DNA of 64,000 nucleotides from Halobellus captivus (GCF_003697845.1 NZ_RDQE01000007.1:1-64000), one strand, 5' to 3'; shown: positions 52,945 through 62,236, numbered from the stretch's first letter. Notes: generated from the letters alone by a model not told the origin. Program-made: numbers and translations.

Positions 52945-53277
52945 ATGCGTAACAAGCATCCATACCTCGTATATGATAGTATTCCATACGACGAGGCATC
53001 CGATCTGTTTCCCGTCTCTTCACTCCCGACCGATGCAGTTGTCCGTAATGCGAATGCTGAAGAACTGATTGAGGCAACGCCTGACGAGGCGATCGTCGCT
53101 GTCGCACCGGTGAGTATGGCAACAGGGTACGCACTGGCCCAAGAACCGCTCACCGCCGTGAAACTCTCTCAGCTATCTGGGACGGGGGCACTGCCAGTGC
53201 CGATGGGGGAATATGAGCTGTTGGTACGAGGCCGTCCACAAACGCGCCACAATCACTCACTTAGTGAATACGCCTGA
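52945..53277 (+). CDS. Hypothetical protein, divergent from the CBS-HEPN gene
   Basis: 110 residues. DEAIVAVAPVSMATGYALAQEPLTAVKLSQLSGTGALPVPMGEYELLVRGRP looks like a small alpha/beta domain. No recognised family. It starts 75 bases from the divergent CBS-HEPN start, so the pair could be co-regulated, even a toxin-antitoxin arrangement; untested. Confidence 0.5.
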   Translation: MRNKHPYLVYDSIPYDEASDLFPVSSLPTDAVVRNANAEELIEATPDEAIVAVAPVSMATGYALAQEPLTAVKLSQLSGTGALPVPMGEYELLVRGRPQTRHNHSLSEYA

Positions 53278-53480
53278 TATTCCCGGGATATGTATGATAC
53301 AGGCGTGCTGTGAGTCTGGCTGCCCGAATGTGACTCTGCTATCGGCCCTTCTGTATTCTCATATCCTGCGCCGAAATACCCGGGTGTTCGATTCACTTTC
53401 CATAGAGAACTCTCCGTTTCGCTATCCAGTTAAACTTCATATGGAAACGGGCACTCGTTTATAATATCCTACTGGCGCAA

Positions 53481-53861
53481 CTACGCTATTGCACCGGTAT
53501 CCTCAGCGACGAATGTCCCTTCCCCGCAGACGGGGCATTGTTCGTCAACAAGTTCATCGATGGTCTTGACCGCGTTTGATCGACACTCCGGACACGCCTT
53601 CTCATCCCGGTCGAGATCTAAATCCACCTGCGCTTCGCAGTGGATACAGAAGCAGTAGGTATTGAACCCGGTGCGACGGTCGATCTCTTCCTGGGACGCG
53701 TCCTCGCCGATCACGTCTCGCGCTCGTCCCATCTCTCCAGGGTGTGGACAATGGATGCGTTCGCCGTCGTCAGCGATTGCGTACATATAGTATCCCCAGC
53801 CGGACGGCATCTCGAACTCACAGTCCGGGTTCGTACAATGGAACTCGAATATCTGGGGCAT
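53481..53861 (-). CDS. Multi-zinc-ribbon protein
   Basis: 126 residues from MPQIFEFHC at 53861; the longer start at 53906 adds an unlikely hydrophobic leader. Metal-site cysteines: FHCTNPDCEF, IHCPHPGE, CFCIHCE, CPECRS and CPVCGEG, so two or three zinc ribbons. Such proteins bind nucleic acid or act as structural partners. The role is unknown. Single gene. Confidence 0.65.
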   Translation of the reverse strand: MPQIFEFHCTNPDCEFEMPSGWGYYMYAIADDGERIHCPHPGEMGRARDVIGEDASQEEIDRRTGFNTYCFCIHCEAQVDLDLDRDEKACPECRSNAVKTIDELVDEQCPVCGEGTFVAEDTGAIA

Positions 53862-54168
53862 CGGGACGAGGTATACTGGGACGACAGTAATCAGTTTCCC
53901 TGACACGAGGCGACTTCGGTTAGACTTCGTTCTGTAGAACCGGACACCCGTCTCTATGTGGGATTACTATTTGATGTAGAGCGTCTTGATCCTCAACCCG
54001 CGTCTATTAGTGAGCTATATTCGGCTCTGTTGAAAGCCCCACGAACGGATAGAGGTGGCGTGGGAAATACAAGGATATATCCAGCACAGCCAACATCGGC
54101 GTGAGCTGCCAATCTCACTCTATCATCACTGCCCAACAATAATGCATCTATGAGAGAGATCAGCAAAT

Positions 54169-54699
54169 ATGCTGATTGACGCGCTTACTAGGGTGTTCGG
54201 GGCTAATCTCCCGATATTCGCCTTGCTGTTCGTTGGGATCGTGGTCGAGAAATACTACGTGTCCAGAGTAACGACATTCACGAACGTTCTCGCGTTGAAT
54301 ATGTCGTTTCTGGGCTTAGAGACAGCACCAAGATTCCTCGTTTGGTACGGTGACCTCGGATTGATTCTTGGAGTGTACGGGATGCTTGCGTATCTTGTAA
54401 ATGCTGAGATCGGGAAGCTGTACCGTGTACCGGCGTTCACGATGTACGCGTCGCTCCCGGTCGCGGTCGTTATCCTCGCGGCACCAACGGATTGGTGGCT
54501 CGCGTTGCTCGTCGCAGGGACAGTGAACTTCGTCGGGGGAGTAGTGCTCGAATCAGAGCTCGGGATTGATGTCGCTCACTGGGGACCTAGGCACGGCGAA
54601 GTAAGTCGGTTCATCGACACCAGGAAAATGGAATTCATCGATCCGTACGGAGTACATCAGCACGTGGATCTCGAACTCGGGAAATTCGAACGACGCTGA
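54169..54699 (+). CDS. Four-helix membrane protein
   Basis: 176 residues. Hydrophobic segments near 14-30, 37-56, 63-82 and 90-128; the cytosolic C-terminus (GPRHGEVSRFIDTRKMEFIDPYGVHQHVDLELG) is polar. No signature of a known transporter. The 262 bases before it (53907-54168) hold no gene. Ends 21 bases from the convergent tail-anchored protein gene. Confidence 0.6.
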   Translation: MLIDALTRVFGANLPIFALLFVGIVVEKYYVSRVTTFTNVLALNMSFLGLETAPRFLVWYGDLGLILGVYGMLAYLVNAEIGKLYRVPAFTMYASLPVAVVILAAPTDWWLALLVAGTVNFVGGVVLESELGIDVAHWGPRHGEVSRFIDTRKMEFIDPYGVHQHVDLELGKFERR

Positions 54700-54720
54700 C
54701 CGTCGCGTTCCAACCGGCGT

Positions 54721-55251
54721 CTACCCCACGATCCCTATGGCTAGTAGCACCTGAACAACCGCGAATAAGATTAGCAGCACCGAAGTGCCGAACATAGCTA
54801 ACTGCAGCCGCTTCGGCTGCCGGATCGACGCGTCGTAATGCGAATTGTCCCACACGTGGAAACTGTACGCTGGGTCAGCTGATTTTGCACGTCCGGATTT
54901 TAATTCTCGGCGGTCGGAACCACTCTTTCCTGACGCCCCACCGGTAGCAATACCGAAAACCCCGTGGCCTTCGTACGCTAGAACTTTCCCACCGACAGTA
55001 ACCGTCGTTTCCTCTCCACGGTCCAAGGGGCCGAACTCGACTTCGTTGGTATGCACTACTTGCATCGGGTTCGTTTCAATTGTCCATGTGAACGCGCTTT
55101 CTTCACTGAAATCGTATTTTGCGTCCTTGTTCCGGATGTGTACGTCGAATTCGGGTTTGTCGCTCGTATAGTAGACCGGGTCCGGTGCTTCGGCGGGTTC
55201 GACATAAAATTCTAACCCGTCAAACACGTCGATTGTTTGTGTTGCTGGCAT
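54721..55251 (-). CDS. Tail-anchored protein with a beta-sandwich domain
   Basis: 176 residues. The first about 95 residues look like an Ig-like sandwich (FYVEPAEAP, PEFDVHIRNKDAKYDF, TTVTVGGKVLAYEG). A Gly/Ser-rich basic linker follows, and a single hydrophobic helix at 148-175 ends the protein. No signal peptide, so the beta domain is probably cytosolic, or exported by an unknown way. Family not recognised. Confidence 0.6.
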   Translation of the reverse strand: MPATQTIDVFDGLEFYVEPAEAPDPVYYTSDKPEFDVHIRNKDAKYDFSEESAFTWTIETNPMQVVHTNEVEFGPLDRGEETTVTVGGKVLAYEGHGVFGIATGGASGKSGSDRRELKSGRAKSADPAYSFHVWDNSHYDASIRQPKRLQLAMFGTSVLLILFAVVQVLLAIGIVG

Positions 55252-55312
55252 ACGAGCCGTGAGGAGAGCAATCGGGTTATATGTACTGTGGCCCGCTCGT
55301 TTTGTAGATCAG

Positions 55313-55672
55313 ATGTCTGATAAAGTGATGAACGACCTTGACTCGGAATGGACCGTTGAGTGGGCGACGCCGAAGCCGCACGATGATGGGGTTCTCGATA
55401 CCTTGGTTTTGAGCCGAGAGAAAGCCAGTGAGTATGGTGACGAGCTTGTCCAATCGTTGCGGGTCGACGGGGAGATACTCCGACGGTGGGGCCTTGATCC
55501 GAACGAACCGTTCGCTTGGATGGTTAAGGATGGTGAGATCGTCACGAAGCAGATTTCGCGGCAATTGTTTGAGCGAGTTGCGGAAAGCGAGCGGGATGGC
55601 GCGTACTATGCCCGCGAGACTCTGAAATATCGAGCGGAACGATGCCTTCGCCAGTCGTCTTCGTACAGGTAG
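55313..55672 (+). CDS. Hypothetical protein
   Basis: 119 residues from MSDKVMNDLDSEW; an earlier ATG at 55259 lies in a basic/hydrophobic stretch unlike the rest. A helical acidic protein with VDGEILRRWGLDPNEPFAWMVKDGEIVTKQISRQLF. No family recognised. Divergent from the tail-anchored protein gene by 61 bases. Confidence 0.55.
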   Translation: MSDKVMNDLDSEWTVEWATPKPHDDGVLDTLVLSREKASEYGDELVQSLRVDGEILRRWGLDPNEPFAWMVKDGEIVTKQISRQLFERVAESERDGAYYARETLKYRAERCLRQSSSYR

Positions 55673-55796
55673 AGGCGGATACCGAGTAGTTCACGGAACC
55701 CGGCTTCCTGGATTGAGAGTGTTTTGGCTCCGATCATTTGTTCCACTCTGAGGTGAACGGTTATCAGACCAAGTTGTGTAAGTGGTAACGAACATT

Positions 55797-58085
55797 ATGG
55801 CGGAGCAGTTTGATCTCCCGCTGGGCGGCAGGTCTAAAACAACGGGACACGTTGAACTCTTCAGGAGCTACGGGCGGTTCGAAACGTACTTTGAGGACGC
55901 TGTCCGGATGCGTGTCGTCACGTACTGTGATTCACCGGAGTTCATCCTTGAACTGTTTGACCGCGTTGAGTCGCTTGAACAATTGGAAGTAGTCGCGGGT
56001 GACGTTGCGGATTATCGGGAGCGACTCATCGATAAACCAGAACTTGCAGATCGGCTTGAACAGCTCAAACGAGACGATAAGTTAGTGATCTATCTTTGCG
56101 AGACGAAAGAAGTACACAGCAAACTCTACCTGATCGAATACAGCGCTGAAAGTGACGACTCGGACGGGAGTGACGAGACTGATGCATCCCAGCAAACTTT
56201 CGAGTGGACCGATTCGGACTCGACTGCAAGTGGCGGTGGAACTGATATAGACGAGTCAGAGGATGCTGCGGAGACAGAGACGGTGCGGCCAGCGACGGCG
56301 ATCGTTGGGTCCCCGAACTTGTCGAGTAACGCGTGGACGCGGCAGGCGAATACCGGGGTCGTATTCGAAACGGCGACGGACACATCGCTGTGGGGCGAGC
56401 TCGTCGATTTCTATGAAGAGCACCGGTCCTACAATAACGACGGCCCGTTTCTCGATGATCTTACGGAGCGGTTGGAACGGACATCTGATGACCGGGCAGA
56501 GGTGGTCTCGCTGTACACTGAGGGGAAGGTGAAGACCCGTGATGAAGTAGGCGAGCTTCACGGACGGCTTGATGAGCGGATTGAGTCAGAGGTGGATGAA
56601 GTCGATCTGGTACTGGGCGATGAGACGGAGCTGAGTGAGGGTGCTGAAGAGAAAGTCGACGAGCAGCAACACGAGTCAGATGACGGTGAGAGTGAGGGAT
56701 CAGCAGAGGATTTAGATCCGGGTGACGAGAGTGAGACGCGAATCAACCTCTCATTGCTGGGGCATAGCGAGGATGCGATTGAGGCGTTGTCTCGAATGAC
56801 TGATTACGACGCGTCTCTCTCCGGTGATTCACTGACGACGACGCCACAGGCGGTCCAGCAGTACAAGCGCGATGTCTATGAGGTGCCGACAATGCGTGTC
56901 CAGCGTGCACAAACAGGTGATAATGCTCCGGTTGAATTCGGGCGTGCACTGAGCTTCCATACTGATGGGCGGGTCTACCGGGTAGGACAGCCGCTGCCTG
57001 ACGATCCAGATGTCGTTGATACCGCCCTGTCCGATTTAGAGGGGTATTTTGAGACGGTCGACAAGTACGGGAATTGCAACGATGAAGACGCCGTGAAAGC
57101 GCACATGACCGAGGCGTTGCTGTGGATGTTTTGGGCACCGTTTGCGAACCGTGATGCAGCATTCTACGATCAGTACGGGATTGACCTTGACAAGGCGCTT
57201 CCGAACCTCTACATCTACGGCGAGTCGGACGCCGGGAAAGGAACATTCGCACAGTTCGTGCTGTCGATGATTAGCGGGGGGCGAGTCGTGAATCCGGTTG
57301 ATGCCGACGAGGTCGGGAAGCGGAAAGTACGGGGAATGCGGTCTGCGAATACTGCGTTCCCTGTCGTCGTCGACGACATCACGAAAGATACCGTGAACCG
57401 GTTGGATACGTTCCGAAACTACTGGGGGAACTGGACGCCGGAAGCGAGCTTCCCGCTGTTCGCATTCATTAGTAACGACAAACGGCCGGATGAGTGGTTC
57501 CGAAATCGCTCGAAGATTTTGCATTTCAACGTGAATTTCGACACGAGCTACAAGGGTGAGGCCGAGGTCAACCGGCTGATCGAGCAGGATAATCCGCTGT
57601 TCCTCTGGTTCACCCACGAAATGCTGACCCGAGAGCTGACGCTTTCGAATGATGACGATGCGTTACGGACGGCACGTGCCGTGATGCTGGAGTTCTACGA
57701 GTATGCTGGTCGTGACGTACCGGAGTGGTTCCCACGACGCCCCGCCGAACAAGAGCATGATGCGGGTCGTGACCGCTGGTTCGATCTGCTCAAGCGAGAG
57801 GATATTACGACGGAAGACCAAGGCGATCGGCTTCGTGTATCGTTCCCTGAAGAGATGTCGACGGATACCTACACGTATGCGCGGGATCCGCCCACCGTTG
57901 CGCGTGTTGAACGCCGTGGACGCGATCTGCTGATCAAATCACCTGCCGAGTTCCTCGACTGGTTGGGAGAGCCGCCAGCTGGCGCTGAATTGGATGGACG
58001 GGTGAGTGAAGGAACAGGAGCGGAAACAAGTGAGTCAGAGAGTAGTGGCGGGGTGATTGGCCGCGTCCGAGGATTGTTCAGCTGA
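55797..58085 (+). CDS. PLD-superfamily nuclease fused to a P-loop NTPase
   Basis: 762 residues from ATG 55797 (a GTG at 55782 is also possible). The N-terminal domain has a single phospholipase D-like motif, VHSKLYLIE (about 104-112), and the companion VGSPNLSSNAW (about 170-180), the pattern of PLD nucleases that dimerise. After a long acidic linker (about 210-330) comes a helicase SF3/AAA-like NTPase: Walker A YGESDAGKGTF (about 473-483), Walker B VVVDDITKD (about 522-530), then FAFISND as a sensor I-like strand. The tail ends in a Ser-rich stretch and VIGRVRGLFS. The combination suggests an ATP-driven nuclease acting on DNA. A defence or replication role is open. Confidence 0.75.
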   Translation: MAEQFDLPLGGRSKTTGHVELFRSYGRFETYFEDAVRMRVVTYCDSPEFILELFDRVESLEQLEVVAGDVADYRERLIDKPELADRLEQLKRDDKLVIYLCETKEVHSKLYLIEYSAESDDSDGSDETDASQQTFEWTDSDSTASGGGTDIDESEDAAETETVRPATAIVGSPNLSSNAWTRQANTGVVFETATDTSLWGELVDFYEEHRSYNNDGPFLDDLTERLERTSDDRAEVVSLYTEGKVKTRDEVGELHGRLDERIESEVDEVDLVLGDETELSEGAEEKVDEQQHESDDGESEGSAEDLDPGDESETRINLSLLGHSEDAIEALSRMTDYDASLSGDSLTTTPQAVQQYKRDVYEVPTMRVQRAQTGDNAPVEFGRALSFHTDGRVYRVGQPLPDDPDVVDTALSDLEGYFETVDKYGNCNDEDAVKAHMTEALLWMFWAPFANRDAAFYDQYGIDLDKALPNLYIYGESDAGKGTFAQFVLSMISGGRVVNPVDADEVGKRKVRGMRSANTAFPVVVDDITKDTVNRLDTFRNYWGNWTPEASFPLFAFISNDKRPDEWFRNRSKILHFNVNFDTSYKGEAEVNRLIEQDNPLFLWFTHEMLTRELTLSNDDDALRTARAVMLEFYEYAGRDVPEWFPRRPAEQEHDAGRDRWFDLLKREDITTEDQGDRLRVSFPEEMSTDTYTYARDPPTVARVERRGRDLLIKSPAEFLDWLGEPPAGAELDGRVSEGTGAETSESESSGGVIGRVRGLFS

Positions 58086-58259
58086 TACTCCTACAATGAC
58101 GGATTGCTCCCTCTTTGAGACGGTTATCGCTGTAGGTCGACGTTGAGAATCAGTTTCGCCTATATCTGGGGAAGAATTCGATTGTAGCGCCCTGAACTGT
58201 CGAACACGAGAAAGGTATTCACCGCGCGCGTTATCTCCATAGATACCTTCACGAGCGGT

Positions 58260-59258
58260 ATGCCTACGATGGATTATGAGGCAGCGGTGAATCGAACATT
58301 AGCGTATATCGAGTCGGCCACCCACATCCACCCCGAAAATAAGCAGCTCATAGCCGAGTATCACCGGGATATGGTTCTTGCAGATATTAGTTCGGCGCAA
58401 CAGCAGAAGGTGCTTGCCCATTTCAAGATCATCACAGATCACGTGGGGCAAACACGGTTCGTGGATCTGGACAAAGAGGCGATCGTTGATTTAGTCGCGT
58501 GGTTGTACACACGTGGAACGTCTTCCTCTACTGTCGTTGATTACAAGCAAGCGATCAAGCAGTTCTGGAAGTGGTTGAATGATGGAGAAGACCCTGAGGA
58601 GACGAAGTGGATTCGACGGGGCCCCGTAGAACAAAAACGGATTTTGCCCCAGAGTCTGCTCACTCCAGCAGATGTTCAAGCCCTATTGGAAGCGTGTCAT
58701 AACGACCGTGATCGTGCATTTGTAGCCGTCTTATGGGAAACCGGAGCGCGGATCGGAGAACTCATCGACCTAGAAGTTGGGCATATCGAACAGACGGGAC
58801 TCGGAAAACAGATGGTTGTCTCGGGGAAAACCGGGTCGCGCCGACTCTTGCTCCTCGAATCTGAATCGTATCTTGAGTCATGGCTAACAGCACACCCGAA
58901 CCAACGCCCTGACGCGCCACTCTGGTGTAAAATCGACACGAAGCAAGGGTCTCCAGATGAGACAATCAGTTACCAGTACATTCGTTTGCGGATTTTAGAT
59001 CGTGCTAGCGAACAAGCCGGGATTCAGAAACCGGTGAATCCGCATCACTTCAGACATAGCCGAGCGACGTACCTGGCGAATTACCTCACTGAAGCGCAGA
59101 TGTGCGCGTGGTTCGGATGGGTTCCAGGCTCCCGAGTCCCAGGACGATATGTACACCTGTCTGGCCGGGATATTGACCAGGCGTATGTATCGATGCTTGA
59201 GAACCCTGGCTATACGCGTCTTCCAGAAGCAGACGGGTCAATAGCGCCGAGTGCTTGA
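58260..59258 (+). CDS. Tyrosine recombinase/integrase (XerC/D-like)
   Basis: 332 residues. The N-terminal SAM-like core-binding domain covers about 1-110. Catalytic residues: R164 (ETGARIGEL), K190 (SGKTGSRR), H262-x2-R265 (HHFRHS), W284 region in place of the second His, and Y297 (GRYVHL). A complete set, so likely active. Probably an integrase of a mobile element in this accessory region. Its attachment site could not be found. Preceded by a 174-base gene-free gap. Confidence 0.92.
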   Translation: MPTMDYEAAVNRTLAYIESATHIHPENKQLIAEYHRDMVLADISSAQQQKVLAHFKIITDHVGQTRFVDLDKEAIVDLVAWLYTRGTSSSTVVDYKQAIKQFWKWLNDGEDPEETKWIRRGPVEQKRILPQSLLTPADVQALLEACHNDRDRAFVAVLWETGARIGELIDLEVGHIEQTGLGKQMVVSGKTGSRRLLLLESESYLESWLTAHPNQRPDAPLWCKIDTKQGSPDETISYQYIRLRILDRASEQAGIQKPVNPHHFRHSRATYLANYLTEAQMCAWFGWVPGSRVPGRYVHLSGRDIDQAYVSMLENPGYTRLPEADGSIAPSA

Positions 59259-59288
59259 TGCGCTGTAGGCGTTTCCCCCGTCGGATCG

Positions 59289-59726
59289 TCACTCGTCCCA
59301 GAAGGCTTTGATTCGGTCATCGAGATCGGTAAGAACGGTTGCGAGTATATCTCGCCAGTCGTCGGGATAGTCGGCATCCTCTCCGGGTGTCGACGCATCT
59401 GGGGGTTGATGGAAGTGCTCGCGGGTGTTATGGTCATTGGGGTGCCGATCCCATCGGCACTCCCACTCGTTACCGGTCTGGTATTGCTCCGAATAATGGA
59501 TGCTGAAGTCGTCGGTCTCGAACCAGCGGATTCGTAGATACGCACGGGTGACGCCGCCTGGAAAGTATCCGAGATCGTAGTCAGCGACGACTGCGTTCGG
59601 CGCGTATTCCGGTCGTGTCTGGATGTCGTCGAACCGATCACTACGGGCGAGGTGGGCAGCAATCCGATCGAGGATTTCTGCATCGATGGGGCCGCGACTG
59701 GGTGGGTCTGCCGTGTCCTCAGGCAT
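59289..59726 (-). CDS. TumE-like candidate toxin
   Basis: 145 residues from MPEDTADPPSRG at 59726. RAYLRIRWFETDDFSIHYSEQYQTGN and then ECRWDRHPNDHNTREHFHQPPDA resemble the DUF6516/TumE toxin pattern: beta strands, then RWDN/HP and an H-x-H near a proline-rich end. The start overlaps the stop of the upstream HTH gene by 8 bases, the arrangement of an HTH antitoxin with its toxin. Homology to TumE is a pattern match at low confidence; the pair itself is common in haloarchaea as I recall. Confidence 0.5.
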   Translation of the reverse strand: MPEDTADPPSRGPIDAEILDRIAAHLARSDRFDDIQTRPEYAPNAVVADYDLGYFPGGVTRAYLRIRWFETDDFSIHYSEQYQTGNEWECRWDRHPNDHNTREHFHQPPDASTPGEDADYPDDWRDILATVLTDLDDRIKAFWDE

Positions 59727-60294
59727 CGACTGGACCGGGCTTGCTACCGGCGACTGGATTGTTTCCGCGTGCTTCGTCGAGGAGCGCGGCTCGCTGTTCG
59801 AGTGTCTCCCACTCGGAGAGCGCTTCCCAAGCTGCTTCGGTGGATAGATTCTGCTCCTGGGTGGCGTCGACGAGGGACACATCGTCCGGGTGCGTTGCAT
59901 CGAACTGCGCTCTGTAGTCTTCGATCTGGGTGAGCGTGTCGTCGAGGGCGTCAACGATCTCCTGCTCGGAGTATTCCTCGCGGATCCGGTCGATGCGTCG
60001 CCACTGGAAGTACGCGTCGTTGCGTTCGTACCGGACTGGACGACCGTCGTGTCGCTGTACCATCCCCATCTCGTCGAACCACTCTAGGTAGTCCCGGGCT
60101 GTCTCGGTGTCACAATCGGCACGATCGGCGATCGTCGAGACCTTCGTCGGCGTCCGCAGTCCGATGACAACGTCGAGGAGCCGCTCTCGGATTGATCCAC
60201 CTTTGAGAAGCGAGTCAGGCGATTCTAATGCGTCGAGATCAGGCGGTGACTCCTCGCCGTCGTATGCATCACCGGGGATGTCTGTGAGATCCAT
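59719..60294 (-). CDS. Haloarchaeal HTH regulator, candidate antitoxin
   Basis: 191 residues. RERLLDVVIGLRTPTKVSTIADRADCDTETARDYLEWFDEMGMVQRHDGRPVRYERN is a winged helix of the haloarchaeal MarR/TrmB-like kind, followed by a helical C-terminus (about 100-191). Overlaps the TumE-like gene by 8 bases. Divergent from the AbiE-like operon. Regulator and antitoxin are both possible roles. Confidence 0.72.
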   Translation of the reverse strand: MDLTDIPGDAYDGEESPPDLDALESPDSLLKGGSIRERLLDVVIGLRTPTKVSTIADRADCDTETARDYLEWFDEMGMVQRHDGRPVRYERNDAYFQWRRIDRIREEYSEQEIVDALDDTLTQIEDYRAQFDATHPDDVSLVDATQEQNLSTEAAWEALSEWETLEQRAALLDEARGNNPVAGSKPGPVDA

Positions 60295-60400
60295 GTGTGG
60301 GGGTCCGTTGCTGTAGCTACTTGCTCTGGCGATATATATCTATGGAACGCTGAATTATTTCTGCTTTAGCTGGGTTCACGACATCGCTGGATAGACCGTA

Positions 60401-60446
60401 TCTCAAAACAAGCAAGATATTTATATATAGGTTTCGTGATTTGAGA
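60401..60446 (+). promoter_or_regulatory. TATA box flanked by inverted repeats, operator of the AbiE-like operon
   Basis: TCTCAAA (60401-60407) and TTTGAGA (60440-60446) flank the AT-rich ATATTTATATATA (about 60417-60429), which lies about 27 bases before ATG 60451. That spacing predicts a leaderless transcript and supports the chosen start. The symmetric arms fit binding of the HTH protein itself (autoregulation). Confidence 0.6.
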
Positions 60447-60450
60447 CAAG

Positions 60451-61401
60451 ATGATCTCTGAACCGGAACTCACCGTCCTCTCATACCTCAGTACCGAGGG
60501 AGTGGATGGCGTGGTACAGCGGGAGTTAGCTGATGCGCTTGAGTGGGATCCGAGTCACACGTCTCGCGTGGTCTCGACCCTTGCCGAGCTCGGGCTGATT
60601 ACCAGAGAGCAGCAACACGGTCGATACCGCGTTTCGTTGTCGAACGCTGAACCGGCTGAACGGTTTGCAGACCTCGCACGTGAATTCCCGCACGTCGATT
60701 TCGCTGGCCTGATTGCTGGGTCGACCATCCAACTCCTGTACCATTTGGATACTGAACGAACGGCTGCGGAACTCACGGATTGGACTGATGTGAGTCGTGC
60801 AACGGTCTACCGGCGACTCAAACAGTTACGAAACGTCGGTATTGTCACGAAACGCGATAGCCGATTTGCACTGACGAGTCAGTTCCAGGGATTGGCTGCG
60901 TTTGCACGGTCGCTGGTACGCCATATGCATCGACAGGAAGCACGCGACCACGCTACTGGTGTCCGTCTCATCTGGATGGATGTTGATGAGTACCTGTTCA
61001 GTTGCCGGACGGACGTGACTGCGTCACTCTTTCATCGGACTGGTCCGGATGCACTCGAACAATACGGAATCCCGCTGTTAACGCGGGAAGAGCAGTACTA
61101 TTTCCGCTCCGAGGATCGAACCGAACTCACTCCGGAAGACCTTGTCTGTCACTTGCTCCTCATTGATGATGGCGCACGGTACAGATCATACTGTCTATTA
61201 CTGATCACAGCCAGTGAGATTGGTGCAGAGGCACTCACGGAGACTGCAGCCCGGTACGATCGAGAATCCGACCTCAACCTCACTGAAACCGTTCAGGCGC
61301 TCTGTACGTACCTCGAAACCAGCGGTGATGTGGCTGGGGAGAAGCTTCCTGAATGGGACACGTTCAAATCGAACGCGGCTGATTACGACATATCTGTATG
61401 A
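60451..61401 (+). CDS. Double winged-helix regulator (AbiEi-like antitoxin candidate)
   Basis: 316 residues. Two DNA-binding domains: EPELTVLSYLSTEGVDGVVQRELADALEWDPSHTSRVVSTLAELGLI (about 3-50), and QLLYHLDTERTAAELTDWTDVSRATVYRRLKQL (about 93-130). The C-terminal half, with TGVRLIWMDVDEYLFSC, is an unrecognised regulatory domain. It overlaps the nucleotidyltransferase by 4 bases, as in AbiEi/AbiEii modules where the HTH protein represses the operon and neutralises the toxin. Confidence 0.7.
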   Translation: MISEPELTVLSYLSTEGVDGVVQRELADALEWDPSHTSRVVSTLAELGLITREQQHGRYRVSLSNAEPAERFADLAREFPHVDFAGLIAGSTIQLLYHLDTERTAAELTDWTDVSRATVYRRLKQLRNVGIVTKRDSRFALTSQFQGLAAFARSLVRHMHRQEARDHATGVRLIWMDVDEYLFSCRTDVTASLFHRTGPDALEQYGIPLLTREEQYYFRSEDRTELTPEDLVCHLLLIDDGARYRSYCLLLITASEIGAEALTETAARYDRESDLNLTETVQALCTYLETSGDVAGEKLPEWDTFKSNAADYDISV

Positions 61402-62234
61402 CGCCTCGCCCCCAGTTCGATGCCGCGTATATCGAGGCCGAACTGCAGGAACTTGGAGCGGCTCTGAACACCGAGGTTACAGCCTTTCTCATCGGTGGCG
61501 GGGCGATGGCGTTCCGAGGACTGAAGGACACGACCAAGGACATCGACTTGGTCGTCACGACCGAGGTGGAGTTCGACCGATTACTCGCCGCATTAGATAA
61601 CCAGGGATACGAGGAAGTCTCAGACCTTGACGAAACGTACCAGCAGTTGGGGGCGAGGTTGTGTGTCGAGAACGACGATGGGTGTCGGATAGATGTGTTC
61701 AATCGGCAGGTTGCCAACAAACTCATCTTCAGCGATGGGATGCAACACCGGAGCGAGGACCATCTCTCATCTGGGCAGTTGTCCGTCCGGTTAACGGCGC
61801 TGGAAGACATCTTCCTATTCAAAGCAGTCGCAAAGCGCCCTGACGACATCGATGACATGAATACACTGGTACAAACGAATCTCGACTTCGACGCCATCGA
61901 GCATGAAACCGCAGCACAGATCGAGTTGCTGAATGGGAAGCAATTTACGACCCATATCCGTGAATCGCTGGATGAATTATACGACCAGTACGAGGTTCAA
62001 ACACCGCTTGAAGAGGTCATTGATGAGTACTACGCGCAGTATATGGATGAGTTAGAAGTCAGACTCGTGTTGAGTGAAGACGAGCCGATGTCCGTTGAGG
62101 CGATTGCAGAGGAACGTGGCCTCGATCTGGATCACGTCGTCGAGCAGTTGGATCAACTCGAAGCCTACGGGTATGTCGAGCAGAGTGATTCAGGCTTTGT
62201 TGATACGGGCAAGCGAGATGCGTTCACCGAATGA
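61398..62234 (+). CDS. Nucleotidyltransferase (AbiEii/DUF6036-like toxin candidate) with C-terminal HTH
   Basis: 278 residues. IGGGAMAFRG (32-41), then KDIDLVV with D48 and D50, and RIDVFNRQ with a third acidic residue form the catalytic core of the DNA polymerase beta-type nucleotidyltransferase fold. RLTALEDIFLFKAVAKRPDD is the matching C-terminal helix. An added C-terminal winged-helix-like segment (MSVEAIAEERGLDLDHVVEQLDQL, about 230-262) is unusual. Proteins of this kind act as toxins that modify tRNA or as part of abortive infection. Confidence 0.75.
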   Translation: MTPRPQFDAAYIEAELQELGAALNTEVTAFLIGGGAMAFRGLKDTTKDIDLVVTTEVEFDRLLAALDNQGYEEVSDLDETYQQLGARLCVENDDGCRIDVFNRQVANKLIFSDGMQHRSEDHLSSGQLSVRLTALEDIFLFKAVAKRPDDIDDMNTLVQTNLDFDAIEHETAAQIELLNGKQFTTHIRESLDELYDQYEVQTPLEEVIDEYYAQYMDELEVRLVLSEDEPMSVEAIAEERGLDLDHVVEQLDQLEAYGYVEQSDSGFVDTGKRDAFTE

Positions 62235-62236
62235 CG

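Noticed and set aside
55605-55738. 43-codon minus-strand frame beginning MIGAKTLSIQEAGFRELL
   Set aside because: Overlaps the end of the plus-strand gene and has no supporting context.
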